This document shows, piece after piece, positions 41,089 through 50,505 of a stretch of 64,000 nucleotides of DNA. Under the pieces are notes generated by a model, which was not told the DNA's origin, did not search any database, and worked only from the letters and a program-made list of their open reading frames with translations. Position 1 is the stretch's first letter. Each line of letters opens with the position of its first letter. The DNA lies in assembly GCA_038138145.1 (NCBI GenBank), contig JAYQDD010000001.1, forward strand, positions 248,001 through 312,000. Reading direction: 5' to 3'. The translations under genes and the position numbers were made by a program. This DNA is from UBA3537 sp038138145 (GTDB lineage Bacteria; Bacteroidota; Bacteroidia; Flavobacteriales; Flavobacteriaceae).

Positions 41089-42630
41089 ATGCTAACCACA
41101 GTCGAAAGAGAAGAACGCAAAGAAGGCAAAGAGCTGTACCACTATCAAAAAGGAGCCATTCAAAAAATATTTGAATGCTTTGAATCAGCCGCCGAGGATT
41201 ACCATTTATTATATCAATTACCTACAGGCGGTGGAAAAACCGTCATATTTTCTGAAATCGTCAGTCAGTACTTAAAAACGCGAAAGAAAAAAGTGCTGGT
41301 CATGACCCATAGGATAGAACTTTGTAAGCAAACTTCCAGTGTTCTGACAGAGTTTGGTGTAGCAAATAAGGTCGTTGATAGTAAAGCAAAGCTTGATGAT
41401 CAAAAGGACTATGATTGTTTTGTGGCCATGGTAGAAACGTTAAATAATAGGTTAAAAGACGATAAACTAGACATTTCAGACATTGGTTTGGTCATCATCG
41501 ATGAAGCGCATTACAACTCTTTTACTAAGTTGTTCAAATTCTTTGATAAAGCGTTCATTTTAGGGGTCACGGCGACCCCTTTAAGTTCAAATATTGAATT
41601 GCCAATGACGGACAATTACAACGAACTTATTGTTGGTGAAAGCATAGAATCGCTTATTGAAAATCGATTTTTGGCCAAAGCCAATATGTATTCATACAAT
41701 GTTGGTTTGACTTCACTGGTCGTAGGTGCCAATGGTGATTATACTGTTAAATCCTCAGAAGATTTATATACAAATAACGAGATGTTGTCTAAGCTCATGG
41801 ATTCCTACAACGAACGTTGTGCTGGCCAAAAAACTTTGATTTTTAACAACGGAATCAATACCTCTTTATTCGTTTATGATTTATTCAGTAGAGCAGGGCT
41901 TCCTATCGCACATTTGGACAATACAACGACCAAAAAAGAACGTGCAAATATTTTAAAATGGTTCAAAAACACCCCAGGGGCAATTCTTACTTCGGTAAGT
42001 ATTTTAACCACAGGATTTGATGAACCAAGTGTTGAGGCCATTATTTTAAATCGTGCTACAAAATCCCTAACCCTTTACTATCAAATGATAGGTCGTGGAT
42101 CTCGGATGTTCAAGGATAAAGACAGCTTTAATGTGATTGATCTGGGAAACAATTTTCATCGTTTTGGTCCATGGGGAAGTACCAATCTAGATTGGCAACG
42201 AATTTTCAAATATCCAAGTCATTATTTAGATGGTATCCTAAGCGACGAGGATTTGGAAAACAATTTCAAGTATGAAATGCCTGAATCTGTAAGAGCTTCA
42301 TTTTCCAAATCTGAAAACGTTTATTTTGATATCAATAAAACCTACATCGAGTCGATTAGAAGGGGAGAATCTTCAAAAGTCGTTCTGAAAAGATCCATCG
42401 AACAACACGCCAAAATTTGTGTGGAAAATAGTAAGGATATTTTTGATGCTTTGACGTTGATGAAATTACTAAATGATGATATTGAGTTTAGAATCAACCG
42501 CTATTCGAAATGTATAAGCAAAAGCACGCACAACTTTTTGGCATGGCTTAAAGAAGATTATAAAAAGAAATTACGTTCTTTTTTAAGACAAAATTTTGAC
42601 GACATAAAATCTGAGTTAAATTCAAAATGA
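41089..42630 (+). CDS. DEAD/DEAH-box (SF2) helicase
   Basis: 513 residues. Helicase motifs in order: I QLPTGGGKTVIF (about 42-53), Ia VMTHRIEL, II VIIDEAHYN (DEAH), III GVTATPL, IV LIFNNGI, V LTTGFDEPSVEAIILNRAT and VI YQMIGRGSRMF. It resembles the restriction-type/SSL2-like (COG1061) helicases used in repair and nucleic-acid remodelling. No nuclease or accessory defence gene is adjacent, so a housekeeping repair role is more likely than defence. It overlaps the CIA30 gene by ATGA. Confidence 0.92.
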   Translation: MLTTVEREERKEGKELYHYQKGAIQKIFECFESAAEDYHLLYQLPTGGGKTVIFSEIVSQYLKTRKKKVLVMTHRIELCKQTSSVLTEFGVANKVVDSKAKLDDQKDYDCFVAMVETLNNRLKDDKLDISDIGLVIIDEAHYNSFTKLFKFFDKAFILGVTATPLSSNIELPMTDNYNELIVGESIESLIENRFLAKANMYSYNVGLTSLVVGANGDYTVKSSEDLYTNNEMLSKLMDSYNERCAGQKTLIFNNGINTSLFVYDLFSRAGLPIAHLDNTTTKKERANILKWFKNTPGAILTSVSILTTGFDEPSVEAIILNRATKSLTLYYQMIGRGSRMFKDKDSFNVIDLGNNFHRFGPWGSTNLDWQRIFKYPSHYLDGILSDEDLENNFKYEMPESVRASFSKSENVYFDINKTYIESIRRGESSKVVLKRSIEQHAKICVENSKDIFDALTLMKLLNDDIEFRINRYSKCISKSTHNFLAWLKEDYKKKLRSFLRQNFDDIKSELNSK

Positions 42631-43166
42631 TCGTACACTTTTTTTTAATGTTTATGACCTTAATCAATTCAAAGCAAAATTCGAACATCATATTTGAGTT
42701 TAACTCAAATTGTGCCATTGAATCATGGCAAGTTGTGGATGATGTAGTCATGGGCGGAAGGTCTTTTGGGCAATGCAAATTAAATAACGAAGGTAACGGT
42801 CTTTTTAAAGGCGATGTTTCTATTGAAAACAACGGAGGTTTTTCATCAATACGTTTAAATACCAATACCATTCAAACCGCTCCATATGAAGCCATTTTGT
42901 TGCGTGTAAAAGGCGATGGAACTACGTTTCAATTCCGTGTAAAAAGAACACCGTACGAACGCCATTCTTACGTTTTCAATTTTGAAACGTCTGGCCAATG
43001 GGAAACCATCACCATTCCACTAAACCAAATGACGCCTCGTTTTAGAGGATACAGTCTTGATCTTCCAAATTTTGACCAAGATTCTATACAACAAGTTGGG
43101 TTTTTAAAAGCATCCAAGAAAAACACTGCATTTCAACTTGAAATTAAGCGCATCAGTTTAAAATAA
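42627..43166 (+). CDS. CIA30-domain protein
   Basis: 179 residues. From about residue 22 on, the CIA30 / NADH:ubiquinone oxidoreductase intermediate-associated 30 beta-sandwich is recognisable: WQVVDDVVMGGRS, then GGFSSIRL, LRVKGDGTTFQFRVK and WETITIPLNQMTPRFRG. The N-terminal 15 residues are hydrophobic and could be a signal peptide. In bacteria this galactose-binding-like fold has no settled role. The ATGA overlap with the helicase gene indicates coupled translation, though no functional link is known to me. Confidence 0.85.
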   Translation: MIVHFFLMFMTLINSKQNSNIIFEFNSNCAIESWQVVDDVVMGGRSFGQCKLNNEGNGLFKGDVSIENNGGFSSIRLNTNTIQTAPYEAILLRVKGDGTTFQFRVKRTPYERHSYVFNFETSGQWETITIPLNQMTPRFRGYSLDLPNFDQDSIQQVGFLKASKKNTAFQLEIKRISLK

Positions 43167-43293
43167 TTTCAGGTATTGAACATCATAAATTTTTTTATTT
43201 AATATTCTGATTATCAATAGTTTAAGTATATTTTTTTTGAATTGAATTTAGATGCATTTAAGAATATAAACCACAGAAAAAATCCTCTTTTTT

Positions 43294-43301
43294 TATTTTT
43301 G
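43294..43301 (+). promoter_or_regulatory. -7 element of the ilv operon
   Basis: TATTTTTG, 35 bases before the ilvD ATG. No clear -33 is visible. The predicted leader is only about 30 bases, too short for a peptide-based attenuator. Confidence 0.45.
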
Positions 43302-43336
43302 AGTGATAGACTTATAAAACGTTTTTCAAAAACTAT

Positions 43337-45016
43337 ATGCAACAGTTAAATAAACACAGCAAAACCATAACTCAAGACCCCACACAACCAGCAGCACAGG
43401 CCATGTTGCATGCTATTGGTCTTACTCGTGAAGATTTTGAAAAGCCATTTGTCGGCATTGCGAGTACTGGATACGAAGGTAATCCTTGTAATATGCACTT
43501 GAATGATTTGGCCAAATTAGTAAAATCTGGGACACTAAAAAAAGACGTTGTTGGGTTGATTTTCAACACCATAGGTGTGAGTGACGGTATTTCTATGGGA
43601 ACACCTGGAATGCGTTTTTCTTTGCCATCGAGAGATGTTATTGCAGATTCTATGGAAACTGTTGTACAAGCCATGAGTTACGACGGTATGATTACTGTTG
43701 TGGGTTGTGATAAAAATATGCCCGGTGCATTGATGGCCATGATTCGTGTAAACAAACCCTCAATTTTGGTTTATGGTGGTACCATTGATTCTGGTTGTCA
43801 CAATGGAAAAAAATTAGATATAGTTTCTGCATTTGAAGCTTGGGGTAGCAAAGTTGCAGGTACCATGGAGGAAAATGAATTTCAAAGTATTGTCCAAAAA
43901 GCATGTCCCGGCGCAGGTGCTTGCGGTGGTATGTATACCGCAAATACAATGGCCTCGGCTATAGAAGCTTTAGGAATGGCACTTCCATACAATTCTTCCA
44001 ATCCAGCTACAGGCAAAGAGAAAAAAGAAGAAGCAATTAAAGCTGGAGAAGCCATTCGTTTACTTCTTGAAAAAGACATTAAGCCCTCAGATATTATTAC
44101 TAAAAAATCATTAGAAAATGCCATTCGATTGATTACAGTTTTGGGAGGATCTACAAATGCAGTATTGCACTTTTTGGCCATTGCTAGGGCAGCAAATATT
44201 GAATTTACATTGCAAGATTTCCAACGCATAAGCGACGAAACACCATTTTTGGCAGATTTGAAACCAAGCGGAAAATTCCTCATGGAAGATGTACACCGAG
44301 TTGGAGGAATACCTGCAGTGCTCAAATATCTTTTGGATCACAATTTATTGCACGGCGATTGTTTGACGGTGACGGGGAAAACCCTTGCAGAAAACCTTTC
44401 AGATATTGAAGGGCTTTCAGAGGGTCAAGAAGTGATTAAACCTTTAGAAAACCCTATCAAAGCTTCTGGGCATCTGCGCATGCTGTATGGAAACCTTGCT
44501 ACCGAAGGAAGTGTAGCAAAAATTACAGGTAAAGAAGGGCTTAAATTTTCTGGTAAAGCCAAAGTGTTCAATGGCGAATATGCTGCAAATGATGGCATCA
44601 GAAATGGTCTTGTTCAAAAAGGAGATGTGGTTGTTATTCGCTATGAGGGGCCAAAAGGAGGGCCAGGTATGCCAGAAATGCTCAAACCAACTGCGGCGAT
44701 TATGGGTGCAGGACTAGGAAAGGATGTTGCCCTTATTACAGATGGACGATTTTCGGGTGGAACGCATGGATTTGTTGTAGGACACATTACTCCCGAAGCT
44801 CAAGAGGGTGGTACGATTGCGTTGGTAAAAGATGGTGATATCATCACAATTGATGCTGAATCCAACAGTATCAATCTTGAGATTTCTGATGAAGAATTAA
44901 CCCTTAGAAAAAAACAATGGTCAGCACCCGAATTAAAAGTTTCAAGAGGTGTATTGTTTAAATATGCAAAAACAGTTTCTTCTGCATCACAGGGATGTGT
45001 AACAGATGAATTTTAA
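43337..45016 (+). CDS. ilvD: Dihydroxy-acid dehydratase
   Basis: 559 residues. Third step of valine/isoleucine synthesis, dehydrating dihydroxy acids to 2-keto acids with an Fe-S cluster. Cluster cysteines lie in VGCDKNMPGALMAM and CPGAGACGGMYTANTM; the catalytic-serine-type C-terminal segment TDGRFSGGTHGFVVGHITPEA is present. First gene of a same-strand run ilvD-ilvB-ilvN-ilvC-ilvA with gaps of 7-17 bases. Confidence 0.97.
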   Translation: MQQLNKHSKTITQDPTQPAAQAMLHAIGLTREDFEKPFVGIASTGYEGNPCNMHLNDLAKLVKSGTLKKDVVGLIFNTIGVSDGISMGTPGMRFSLPSRDVIADSMETVVQAMSYDGMITVVGCDKNMPGALMAMIRVNKPSILVYGGTIDSGCHNGKKLDIVSAFEAWGSKVAGTMEENEFQSIVQKACPGAGACGGMYTANTMASAIEALGMALPYNSSNPATGKEKKEEAIKAGEAIRLLLEKDIKPSDIITKKSLENAIRLITVLGGSTNAVLHFLAIARAANIEFTLQDFQRISDETPFLADLKPSGKFLMEDVHRVGGIPAVLKYLLDHNLLHGDCLTVTGKTLAENLSDIEGLSEGQEVIKPLENPIKASGHLRMLYGNLATEGSVAKITGKEGLKFSGKAKVFNGEYAANDGIRNGLVQKGDVVVIRYEGPKGGPGMPEMLKPTAAIMGAGLGKDVALITDGRFSGGTHGFVVGHITPEAQEGGTIALVKDGDIITIDAESNSINLEISDEELTLRKKQWSAPELKVSRGVLFKYAKTVSSASQGCVTDEF

Positions 45017-45033
45017 TCCAAAAAAATAGATTT

Positions 45034-46767
45034 ATGGATGTAAAAACTAAAGCGAAAACAAAGTATTTGAATCAGCCAAGTGAAAAAATAACTGGTTGTG
45101 AAGCCCTTGTGCGCTGCCTAATCGCAGAAGGTGTGGATATCATTTACGGCTATCCAGGAGGTGCCATCATGCCTGTTTATGACGAACTTTATAAATATCA
45201 AGAAGAAATTCTTCATGTGTTGACACGACATGAACAAGGAGCAACACATGCAGCACAAGGCTATGCTCGAATTTCTGGTCGAGTAGGGGTTGCGATGGCC
45301 ACTTCAGGGCCGGGCGCTACAAACCTTATCACAGGAATCGCTGATGCGCAAATCGATTCTACTCCAATGGTGTGCATCACAGGGCAAGTCCCTTCGCATT
45401 TATTGGGTAGTGATGCTTTTCAAGAAACCGATATTGTTGGGATTTCAACGCCTGTGACTAAGTGGAATCACCAGATTACTCGTGCTGAGGAGATTCCAGA
45501 AGTTATCGCTAAGGCATTCTATATTGCTCGAAGTGGAAGACCGGGCCCTGTATTAATTGATATCACTAAAGATGCTCAATTCGATACTTTCGATTTTACC
45601 TACAAACAATGTGAAGGCGTTCGAAGTTACAAACCAATTCCCAAGTTTGATGCTAATGCTTTAGCTGAAGCTGCAAAAGCGATAAACAATGCAAAAAAAC
45701 CAATGATTGTTTGGGGACAAGGGGTAATCTTAGGCGAAGCCGAAGAGGAATTTAAAAATTTTGTTGAAAAATCAGGTGTGCCTGCAGCATGGACTATTAT
45801 GGGGGTTTCGGCAATCCCCACCGCACACCCGCTCAATGTGGGTATGGTTGGTATGCATGGTAATTATGCCCCCAATAAACTCACTAATGAATGTGATGTT
45901 TTAATTGCTATCGGTATGCGTTTTGATGATCGTGTTACTGGAAAACTCAGCGATTATGCTACACAAGCAAAAGTGATTCATTTTGAAATTGATCCAGCTG
46001 AAATCAACAAAAACGTCAAAGCAGATATACCTGTTCTAGGAAATGTAAAAGAAACTTTAGCAGAAATTCTTCCAATGATCGAAAAGAAATCATACGAAAA
46101 TTGGCATCAAAAATTTAAAGATTTATTGAAAATTGAGTTTGACAAAGTCATCAAAGACGATTTACACCCAACAAAAGAAGGGCTCACTATGGGTGAAGTT
46201 TTAAAAGAAATAAATACACAAAGTGGAGGAGAAGCCGCAATTGTTTCAGATGTTGGGCAGCATCAAATGATCGCATGCCGTTATGCCGAATTCACACAAT
46301 CAAGAGGTAATATTACATCTGGTGGATTGGGCACTATGGGCTTTGCTTTACCAGCTGCATTAGGTGCAAAAATGGCCATTCCAGAGCGCGAAGTTGTCGC
46401 TGTAATTGGCGATGGTGGATATCAAATGACGATACAAGAATTAGGGACTATTTTCCAAACCAAAGCGGCGGTTAAGATTGTGGTGCTAAACAATGACTTT
46501 TTGGGGATGGTTCGCCAGTGGCAACAGTTGTTTTTTGACAAGCGCTACGCTTCAACCGAGATGACTAATCCTGATTTTGTAACTATCGCTAAAGGATATC
46601 ACATTCAGGCCAAACGCGTTACAAAACGTGAAGAATTGGCCGATGCCGTAGCAGAAATGATGGCCTCTAAGCAAGCCTATTTCTTGGAAGTATGCGTAGA
46701 AAAAGAAGACAATGTATTCCCGATGATTCCTTCCGGAGCGTCAGTATCAGATATACGACTTGAATAA
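45034..46767 (+). CDS. ilvB: Acetolactate synthase large subunit
   Basis: 577 residues. ThDP-dependent condensation of pyruvate to acetolactate or acetohydroxybutyrate. The three thiamine-enzyme domains are present: PYR (YGYPGGAIMPVYDEL, RHEQGATHAAQGYAR with the catalytic Glu upstream), the central FAD domain, and PP (VIGDGGYQMTIQELGTIF...LNNDFLGMVRQWQQ, the ThDP-Mg motif). The catalytic partner of ilvN, 7 bases downstream. Confidence 0.97.
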   Translation: MDVKTKAKTKYLNQPSEKITGCEALVRCLIAEGVDIIYGYPGGAIMPVYDELYKYQEEILHVLTRHEQGATHAAQGYARISGRVGVAMATSGPGATNLITGIADAQIDSTPMVCITGQVPSHLLGSDAFQETDIVGISTPVTKWNHQITRAEEIPEVIAKAFYIARSGRPGPVLIDITKDAQFDTFDFTYKQCEGVRSYKPIPKFDANALAEAAKAINNAKKPMIVWGQGVILGEAEEEFKNFVEKSGVPAAWTIMGVSAIPTAHPLNVGMVGMHGNYAPNKLTNECDVLIAIGMRFDDRVTGKLSDYATQAKVIHFEIDPAEINKNVKADIPVLGNVKETLAEILPMIEKKSYENWHQKFKDLLKIEFDKVIKDDLHPTKEGLTMGEVLKEINTQSGGEAAIVSDVGQHQMIACRYAEFTQSRGNITSGGLGTMGFALPAALGAKMAIPEREVVAVIGDGGYQMTIQELGTIFQTKAAVKIVVLNNDFLGMVRQWQQLFFDKRYASTEMTNPDFVTIAKGYHIQAKRVTKREELADAVAEMMASKQAYFLEVCVEKEDNVFPMIPSGASVSDIRLE

Positions 46768-46774
46768 CAAAAAG

Positions 46775-47305
46775 ATGGACAATACAACAAAACAATACAC
46801 CATATCTGTATATACAGAAAATAATATTGGGCTGCTGAACAGAATTTCGGCAATCTTTCAGCGTAGACACATCAATATTGAAAGCATGAATATTTCAGTT
46901 TCAGAAATTGAAGCGGTATCACGTTTTACAATTTTGGTGAATATGACAGAGAATAATGTCAAAAAAATTATTGGACAAATTGAAAAACAAATTGAGGTCA
47001 TTAAAGCATTTTATCATACCGATGAAGAAACTATTTATTTAGAATCTTGTATGTTTAAAATTAAATCAGACCTTTTGTTTGAAGAACGCCAAATTCAAAA
47101 TATTATAAAGGAAAGCGACGCAAGAATTGTCACCGTAAATCGAGAATTTTTTGTTCTTGAAAAATCGGGGAGACGTCATGAAATCGAAATGCTGCACAGA
47201 GAACTAAGTGCTTTTGGGATCATGCAATTTGTACGCTCTGGACGTATCGCCGTCACAAAAGATGAAATGAAAATAACAGAAATGCTTGCCGCATTTAATA
47301 ACTAA
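46775..47305 (+). CDS. ilvN: Acetolactate synthase small (regulatory) subunit
   Basis: 176 residues. The N-terminal ACT domain (about 8-82, TISVYTENNIGLLNRISAIFQRRHINIESMNIS) binds valine for feedback inhibition. The second domain (about 90-170) matches the AHAS small-subunit C-terminal domain. The ATG at 46775 is preferred over an in-frame TTG at 46760, which overlaps the ilvB stop region. Confidence 0.95.
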   Translation: MDNTTKQYTISVYTENNIGLLNRISAIFQRRHINIESMNISVSEIEAVSRFTILVNMTENNVKKIIGQIEKQIEVIKAFYHTDEETIYLESCMFKIKSDLLFEERQIQNIIKESDARIVTVNREFFVLEKSGRRHEIEMLHRELSAFGIMQFVRSGRIAVTKDEMKITEMLAAFNN

Positions 47306-47318
47306 TCAAATAAAAAAA

Positions 47319-48800
47319 ATGGCAAATTATTTTAACACACTTTCTTTAGGACAAAAACTCGATCAACTATCGAAATGTAGATTTATGGAAACATCAGAAT
47401 TTGAAGCTGGTGTAGAGGCCTTAAATGGTAAAAAAATAGTCATTGTGGGGTGTGGAGCTCAAGGGCTTAATCAAGGGCTTAATATGCGTGATTCTGGGCT
47501 TGATATTTCTTACGCCTTAAGAGCACAAGCTATAAAAGAACAACGTCAGTCGTACAAGAATGCAACTGAAAACAACTTTAATGTTGGAACCTATCAAGAT
47601 TTAATTCCTACAGCAGATGTTGTATTAAACCTTACACCAGACAAACAACACTCTAATGTTGTCGATACCGTAATGCCACTTATGAAGAAAGGGGCTACAC
47701 TTTCCTATTCACATGGGTTTAATATTGTTGAAGAAGGAAAACAAATACGTGAGGATTTAACCGTTATTATGGTAGCGCCTAAATGTCCAGGAAGTGAAGT
47801 TCGTGAAGAATACAAAAGAGGATTTGGTGTACCAACACTTATTGCTGTTCATCCCGAAAATGATCCAGAAGGAAAAGGTTGGGCACAAGCCAAAGCTTAT
47901 GCAGTAGCCACAGGAGGACACAAAGCAGGCGTTTTGGAATCATCTTTTGTTGCTGAAGTAAAAAGTGACTTGATGGGCGAACAAACTATTTTGTGTGGTG
48001 TACTTCAAACGGCCTCTATTTTATCGTTTGATAAAATGGTAGAGGAGGGAATAGAACCTGCTTATGCATCAAAATTGATTCAATACGGGTGGGAAACCAT
48101 TACAGAGGCTTTAAAACACGGAGGTATCACCAATATGATGGATCGTTTATCCAATCCAGCAAAAATTAAAGCTTTCGAACTTTCAGAAGAATTGAAAGAT
48201 ATTATGCGCCCATTGTTCGAAAAGCATATGGATGATATCATGTCAGGACATTTTTCTAAAACAATGATGGAAGATTGGGCTAATGATGATGTCAATTTGT
48301 TGACATGGCGCGCAGCTACAGGTGAAACAGCGTTTGAAAAAACTGCTGCAACTTCTGAAACTATTGACGAGCAAGAATATTTTGATCATGGTGTATTGAT
48401 GGTCGCTTTTGTGCGTGCTGGAGTAGAGTTGGCCTTCGAAACTATGGTCGCCTCAGGAATTGTTGAAGAATCGGCCTATTATGAATCGTTGCATGAATTA
48501 CCATTAATTGCGAACACTGTAGCAAGAAAAAAATTATTCGAAATGAACCGCATCATTTCTGATACTGCAGAATACGGATGTTATTTGTTTGATCATGCGT
48601 GTAAGCCATTGTTGGTAGACTTCATGAAAACCATAAAAACAGACGTTATTGGAACTCAATATTCTTCTGAAACTAATAGTGTAGATAATGCAACTTTAAT
48701 TACTGTAAATCAATCCATTAGGAATCATTCAATTGAGCATATTGGTCGTACTTTACGCAAGGCGATGACTGATATGAAAGTTATAAAAACTGAAGCTTAA
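47319..48800 (+). CDS. ilvC: Ketol-acid reductoisomerase, class II
   Basis: 493 residues, the long (class II, E. coli-like) form with a duplicated knotted C-terminal domain. NADPH-dependent reduction and rearrangement of acetolactate. The Rossmann motif is IVIVGCGAQGLNQGLNMRDSG (about 40-60), and the Mg-binding DLMGEQTILCG with a following E-rich helix is present. The ATG at 47319 gives the conserved start MANYFNTLSLGQKLDQL; the ORF extends upstream into ilvN. Confidence 0.97.
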   Translation: MANYFNTLSLGQKLDQLSKCRFMETSEFEAGVEALNGKKIVIVGCGAQGLNQGLNMRDSGLDISYALRAQAIKEQRQSYKNATENNFNVGTYQDLIPTADVVLNLTPDKQHSNVVDTVMPLMKKGATLSYSHGFNIVEEGKQIREDLTVIMVAPKCPGSEVREEYKRGFGVPTLIAVHPENDPEGKGWAQAKAYAVATGGHKAGVLESSFVAEVKSDLMGEQTILCGVLQTASILSFDKMVEEGIEPAYASKLIQYGWETITEALKHGGITNMMDRLSNPAKIKAFELSEELKDIMRPLFEKHMDDIMSGHFSKTMMEDWANDDVNLLTWRAATGETAFEKTAATSETIDEQEYFDHGVLMVAFVRAGVELAFETMVASGIVEESAYYESLHELPLIANTVARKKLFEMNRIISDTAEYGCYLFDHACKPLLVDFMKTIKTDVIGTQYSSETNSVDNATLITVNQSIRNHSIEHIGRTLRKAMTDMKVIKTEA

Positions 48801-48811
48801 TAAGAAGCGAA

Positions 48812-50077
48812 ATGAAAGACCTTCAAACCACATATTTTCCAACTGTCGAAGCCATAAAAGCTGCGGCAGATAAACTGAACGGTATTGCCGCTGTGTCTCC
48901 TTTGGAAGAACATCCACGTTTTTCTCAAAAGTATGGCTGTAAAATGTTGTTCAAAAGAGAAGATTTACAACAGGTGCGGTCTTATAAAATTCGCGGAGCT
49001 TACAATAAAATATCCTCTTTGAGACCAGAAGAGACCAAAGAGGGTATTATTTGTGCTAGTGCTGGAAATCATGCTCAAGGTGTCGCCTTATCGTGTAGAT
49101 TATTAAAGATAAAAGGCAAGATTTTTATGCCTGCACCAACGCCAAATCAGAAGGTAGAACAGGTAAAAATGTTTGGTCAAGAGTATGTTGAAGTGGTTTT
49201 GGTAGGGGATACATTCGATGATTCCTACCACAAAGCCATACAAGAAAGTGAACAATTTGGAAAACCATTGGTGCATCCATTTAATGATCCTAAAGTTATT
49301 GAAGGTCAAGGTACTGTGGGGTTAGAAATCGTTCAACAAACGGACGCACCAATTGATTATATTTTTATCCCTGTTGGCGGTGGTGGTTTAGCTTCTGGGT
49401 TATCATCTGTAGTAAAAGCGTTATCACCACAAACAAAAATTATAGGTGTAGAGCCCGCCGGTGCACCGTCCATGTCAAAATCCATAGACAAAGGAGAAAT
49501 TGTTCAATTGGATCATATTGAAAAATTTGTCGATGGGGCATCTGTACAACGTGTTGGCGATTTAACATTCAATATTTGTCAAAAAAATCTAGATGTGATG
49601 ACCACTGTTCATGAGGGTAAAATATGCCAAACCATCTTAGAAATGTACAACAAAGATGCTATTGTTGCTGAACCTGCTGGGGTAATGAGTATTGCCGCTT
49701 TGGATGAGTTCAGAGATGAAATCAAAGGAAAAACGGTGGTATGTTTGGTTAGTGGTAGTAATAATGATATAACGCGTACAGCAGAAATAAAGGAGCGCGC
49801 GTTGTTGTATGCGAATTTGAAGCATTATTTTATCATAAAATTTCCGCAGCGCCCAGGCGCTTTACGCGAGTTTGTCGTTGATATGCTCGGTCCACAAGAC
49901 GACATCACGCATTTTGAGTATACTAAAAAGGTGAATCGTGAAAATGATGTAGCTGTGGTAGGTATCCAACTAAAAAGTCAAGACGATCTTCAACCGTTAA
50001 TTACAAAGTTAAAAGCCCACAATTTTTTTGGTGATTATCTTAACGACAAACCTGAATTGTTTCAGTTTTTGGTTTGA
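48812..50077 (+). CDS. ilvA: Threonine ammonia-lyase (threonine deaminase)
   Basis: 421 residues. PLP-dependent deamination of threonine to 2-ketobutyrate, the entry to isoleucine. The PLP lysine is in RSYKIRGAYNKI (about residue 57), with CASAGNHAQGVA and the glycine loop VGGGGLASGL. The C-terminal part (about 330-421, HYFIIKFPQRPGALREFVVDMLG) is a single ACT-like domain for feedback control, rather than the double one of E. coli IlvA. Last gene of the ilv operon. Confidence 0.95.
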   Translation: MKDLQTTYFPTVEAIKAAADKLNGIAAVSPLEEHPRFSQKYGCKMLFKREDLQQVRSYKIRGAYNKISSLRPEETKEGIICASAGNHAQGVALSCRLLKIKGKIFMPAPTPNQKVEQVKMFGQEYVEVVLVGDTFDDSYHKAIQESEQFGKPLVHPFNDPKVIEGQGTVGLEIVQQTDAPIDYIFIPVGGGGLASGLSSVVKALSPQTKIIGVEPAGAPSMSKSIDKGEIVQLDHIEKFVDGASVQRVGDLTFNICQKNLDVMTTVHEGKICQTILEMYNKDAIVAEPAGVMSIAALDEFRDEIKGKTVVCLVSGSNNDITRTAEIKERALLYANLKHYFIIKFPQRPGALREFVVDMLGPQDDITHFEYTKKVNRENDVAVVGIQLKSQDDLQPLITKLKAHNFFGDYLNDKPELFQFLV

Positions 50078-50173
50078 TCTTCTTATTTTCATTTTCATTC
50101 AATACATTATACAATTTGAACTATAATTTATATTATGTAAAATTAATATTTTCAACTTATATCCTTTTATTTG

Positions 50174-50181
50174 TATTTTTG
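50174..50181 (+). promoter_or_regulatory. -7 element of the DUF3817 gene
   Basis: TATTTTTG, 21 bases before the ATG at 50203. It lies inside an N-terminal ORF extension that begins at 50074, so that extension is unlikely to be coding. Confidence 0.5.
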
Positions 50182-50202
50182 TACCCTATTAATATCAAAT
50201 AT

Positions 50203-50493
50203 ATGTCTTTATTAACTATTTTTAGAGTGATTGCTTTTTTAGAAGGATTATCATATATCCTATTACTGTTTATTGCTGTGCCCATAAAATATATGAATAA
50301 TGACCCATCGTATGTCAAAATGCTTGGAATGCCACATGGATTGTTATTTATGGGCTACATTGCGCTATCTATTGTTTTGAGAACTGATAATCAATGGATT
50401 AAAAATAATTTTTTTGCAGTTATCCTCGCTTCTGTCATTCCTTTTGGTACATTTGTAGTTGAATATAAATTGAATAAGTTTAACAAAAGCTAA
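50203..50493 (+). CDS. DUF3817 membrane protein
   Basis: 96 residues from the ATG at 50203, the usual DUF3817 length. Three hydrophobic segments, and the family hallmark RVIAFLEGLSYILLLF, then MLGMPHGLLFMGYIALS. Function unknown; members occur in many bacteria, sometimes fused to or near transporters. Twelve bases before the MscS gene. Confidence 0.85.
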   Translation: MSLLTIFRVIAFLEGLSYILLLFIAVPIKYMNNDPSYVKMLGMPHGLLFMGYIALSIVLRTDNQWIKNNFFAVILASVIPFGTFVVEYKLNKFNKS

Positions 50494-50505
50494 CTTCATC
50501 AATCC

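Noticed and set aside
4264..41090. Upstream in-frame starts for ychF, proline dehydrogenase, the ABC-F gene, DUF4294 and the helicase gene
   Set aside because: In each case a -7 TAnnTTTG element overlaps or immediately abuts the extension, and the family start matches the downstream ATG.
41089..43166. Helicase plus CIA30 as a defence system
   Set aside because: No nuclease, methylase, toxin or other defence gene is adjacent, and the flanking genes are housekeeping.
43167..43336. Attenuator or leader peptide for the ilv operon
   Set aside because: The only short ORF is five codons long without a branched-chain residue run, there is no terminator hairpin, and the likely leader is about 30 bases.
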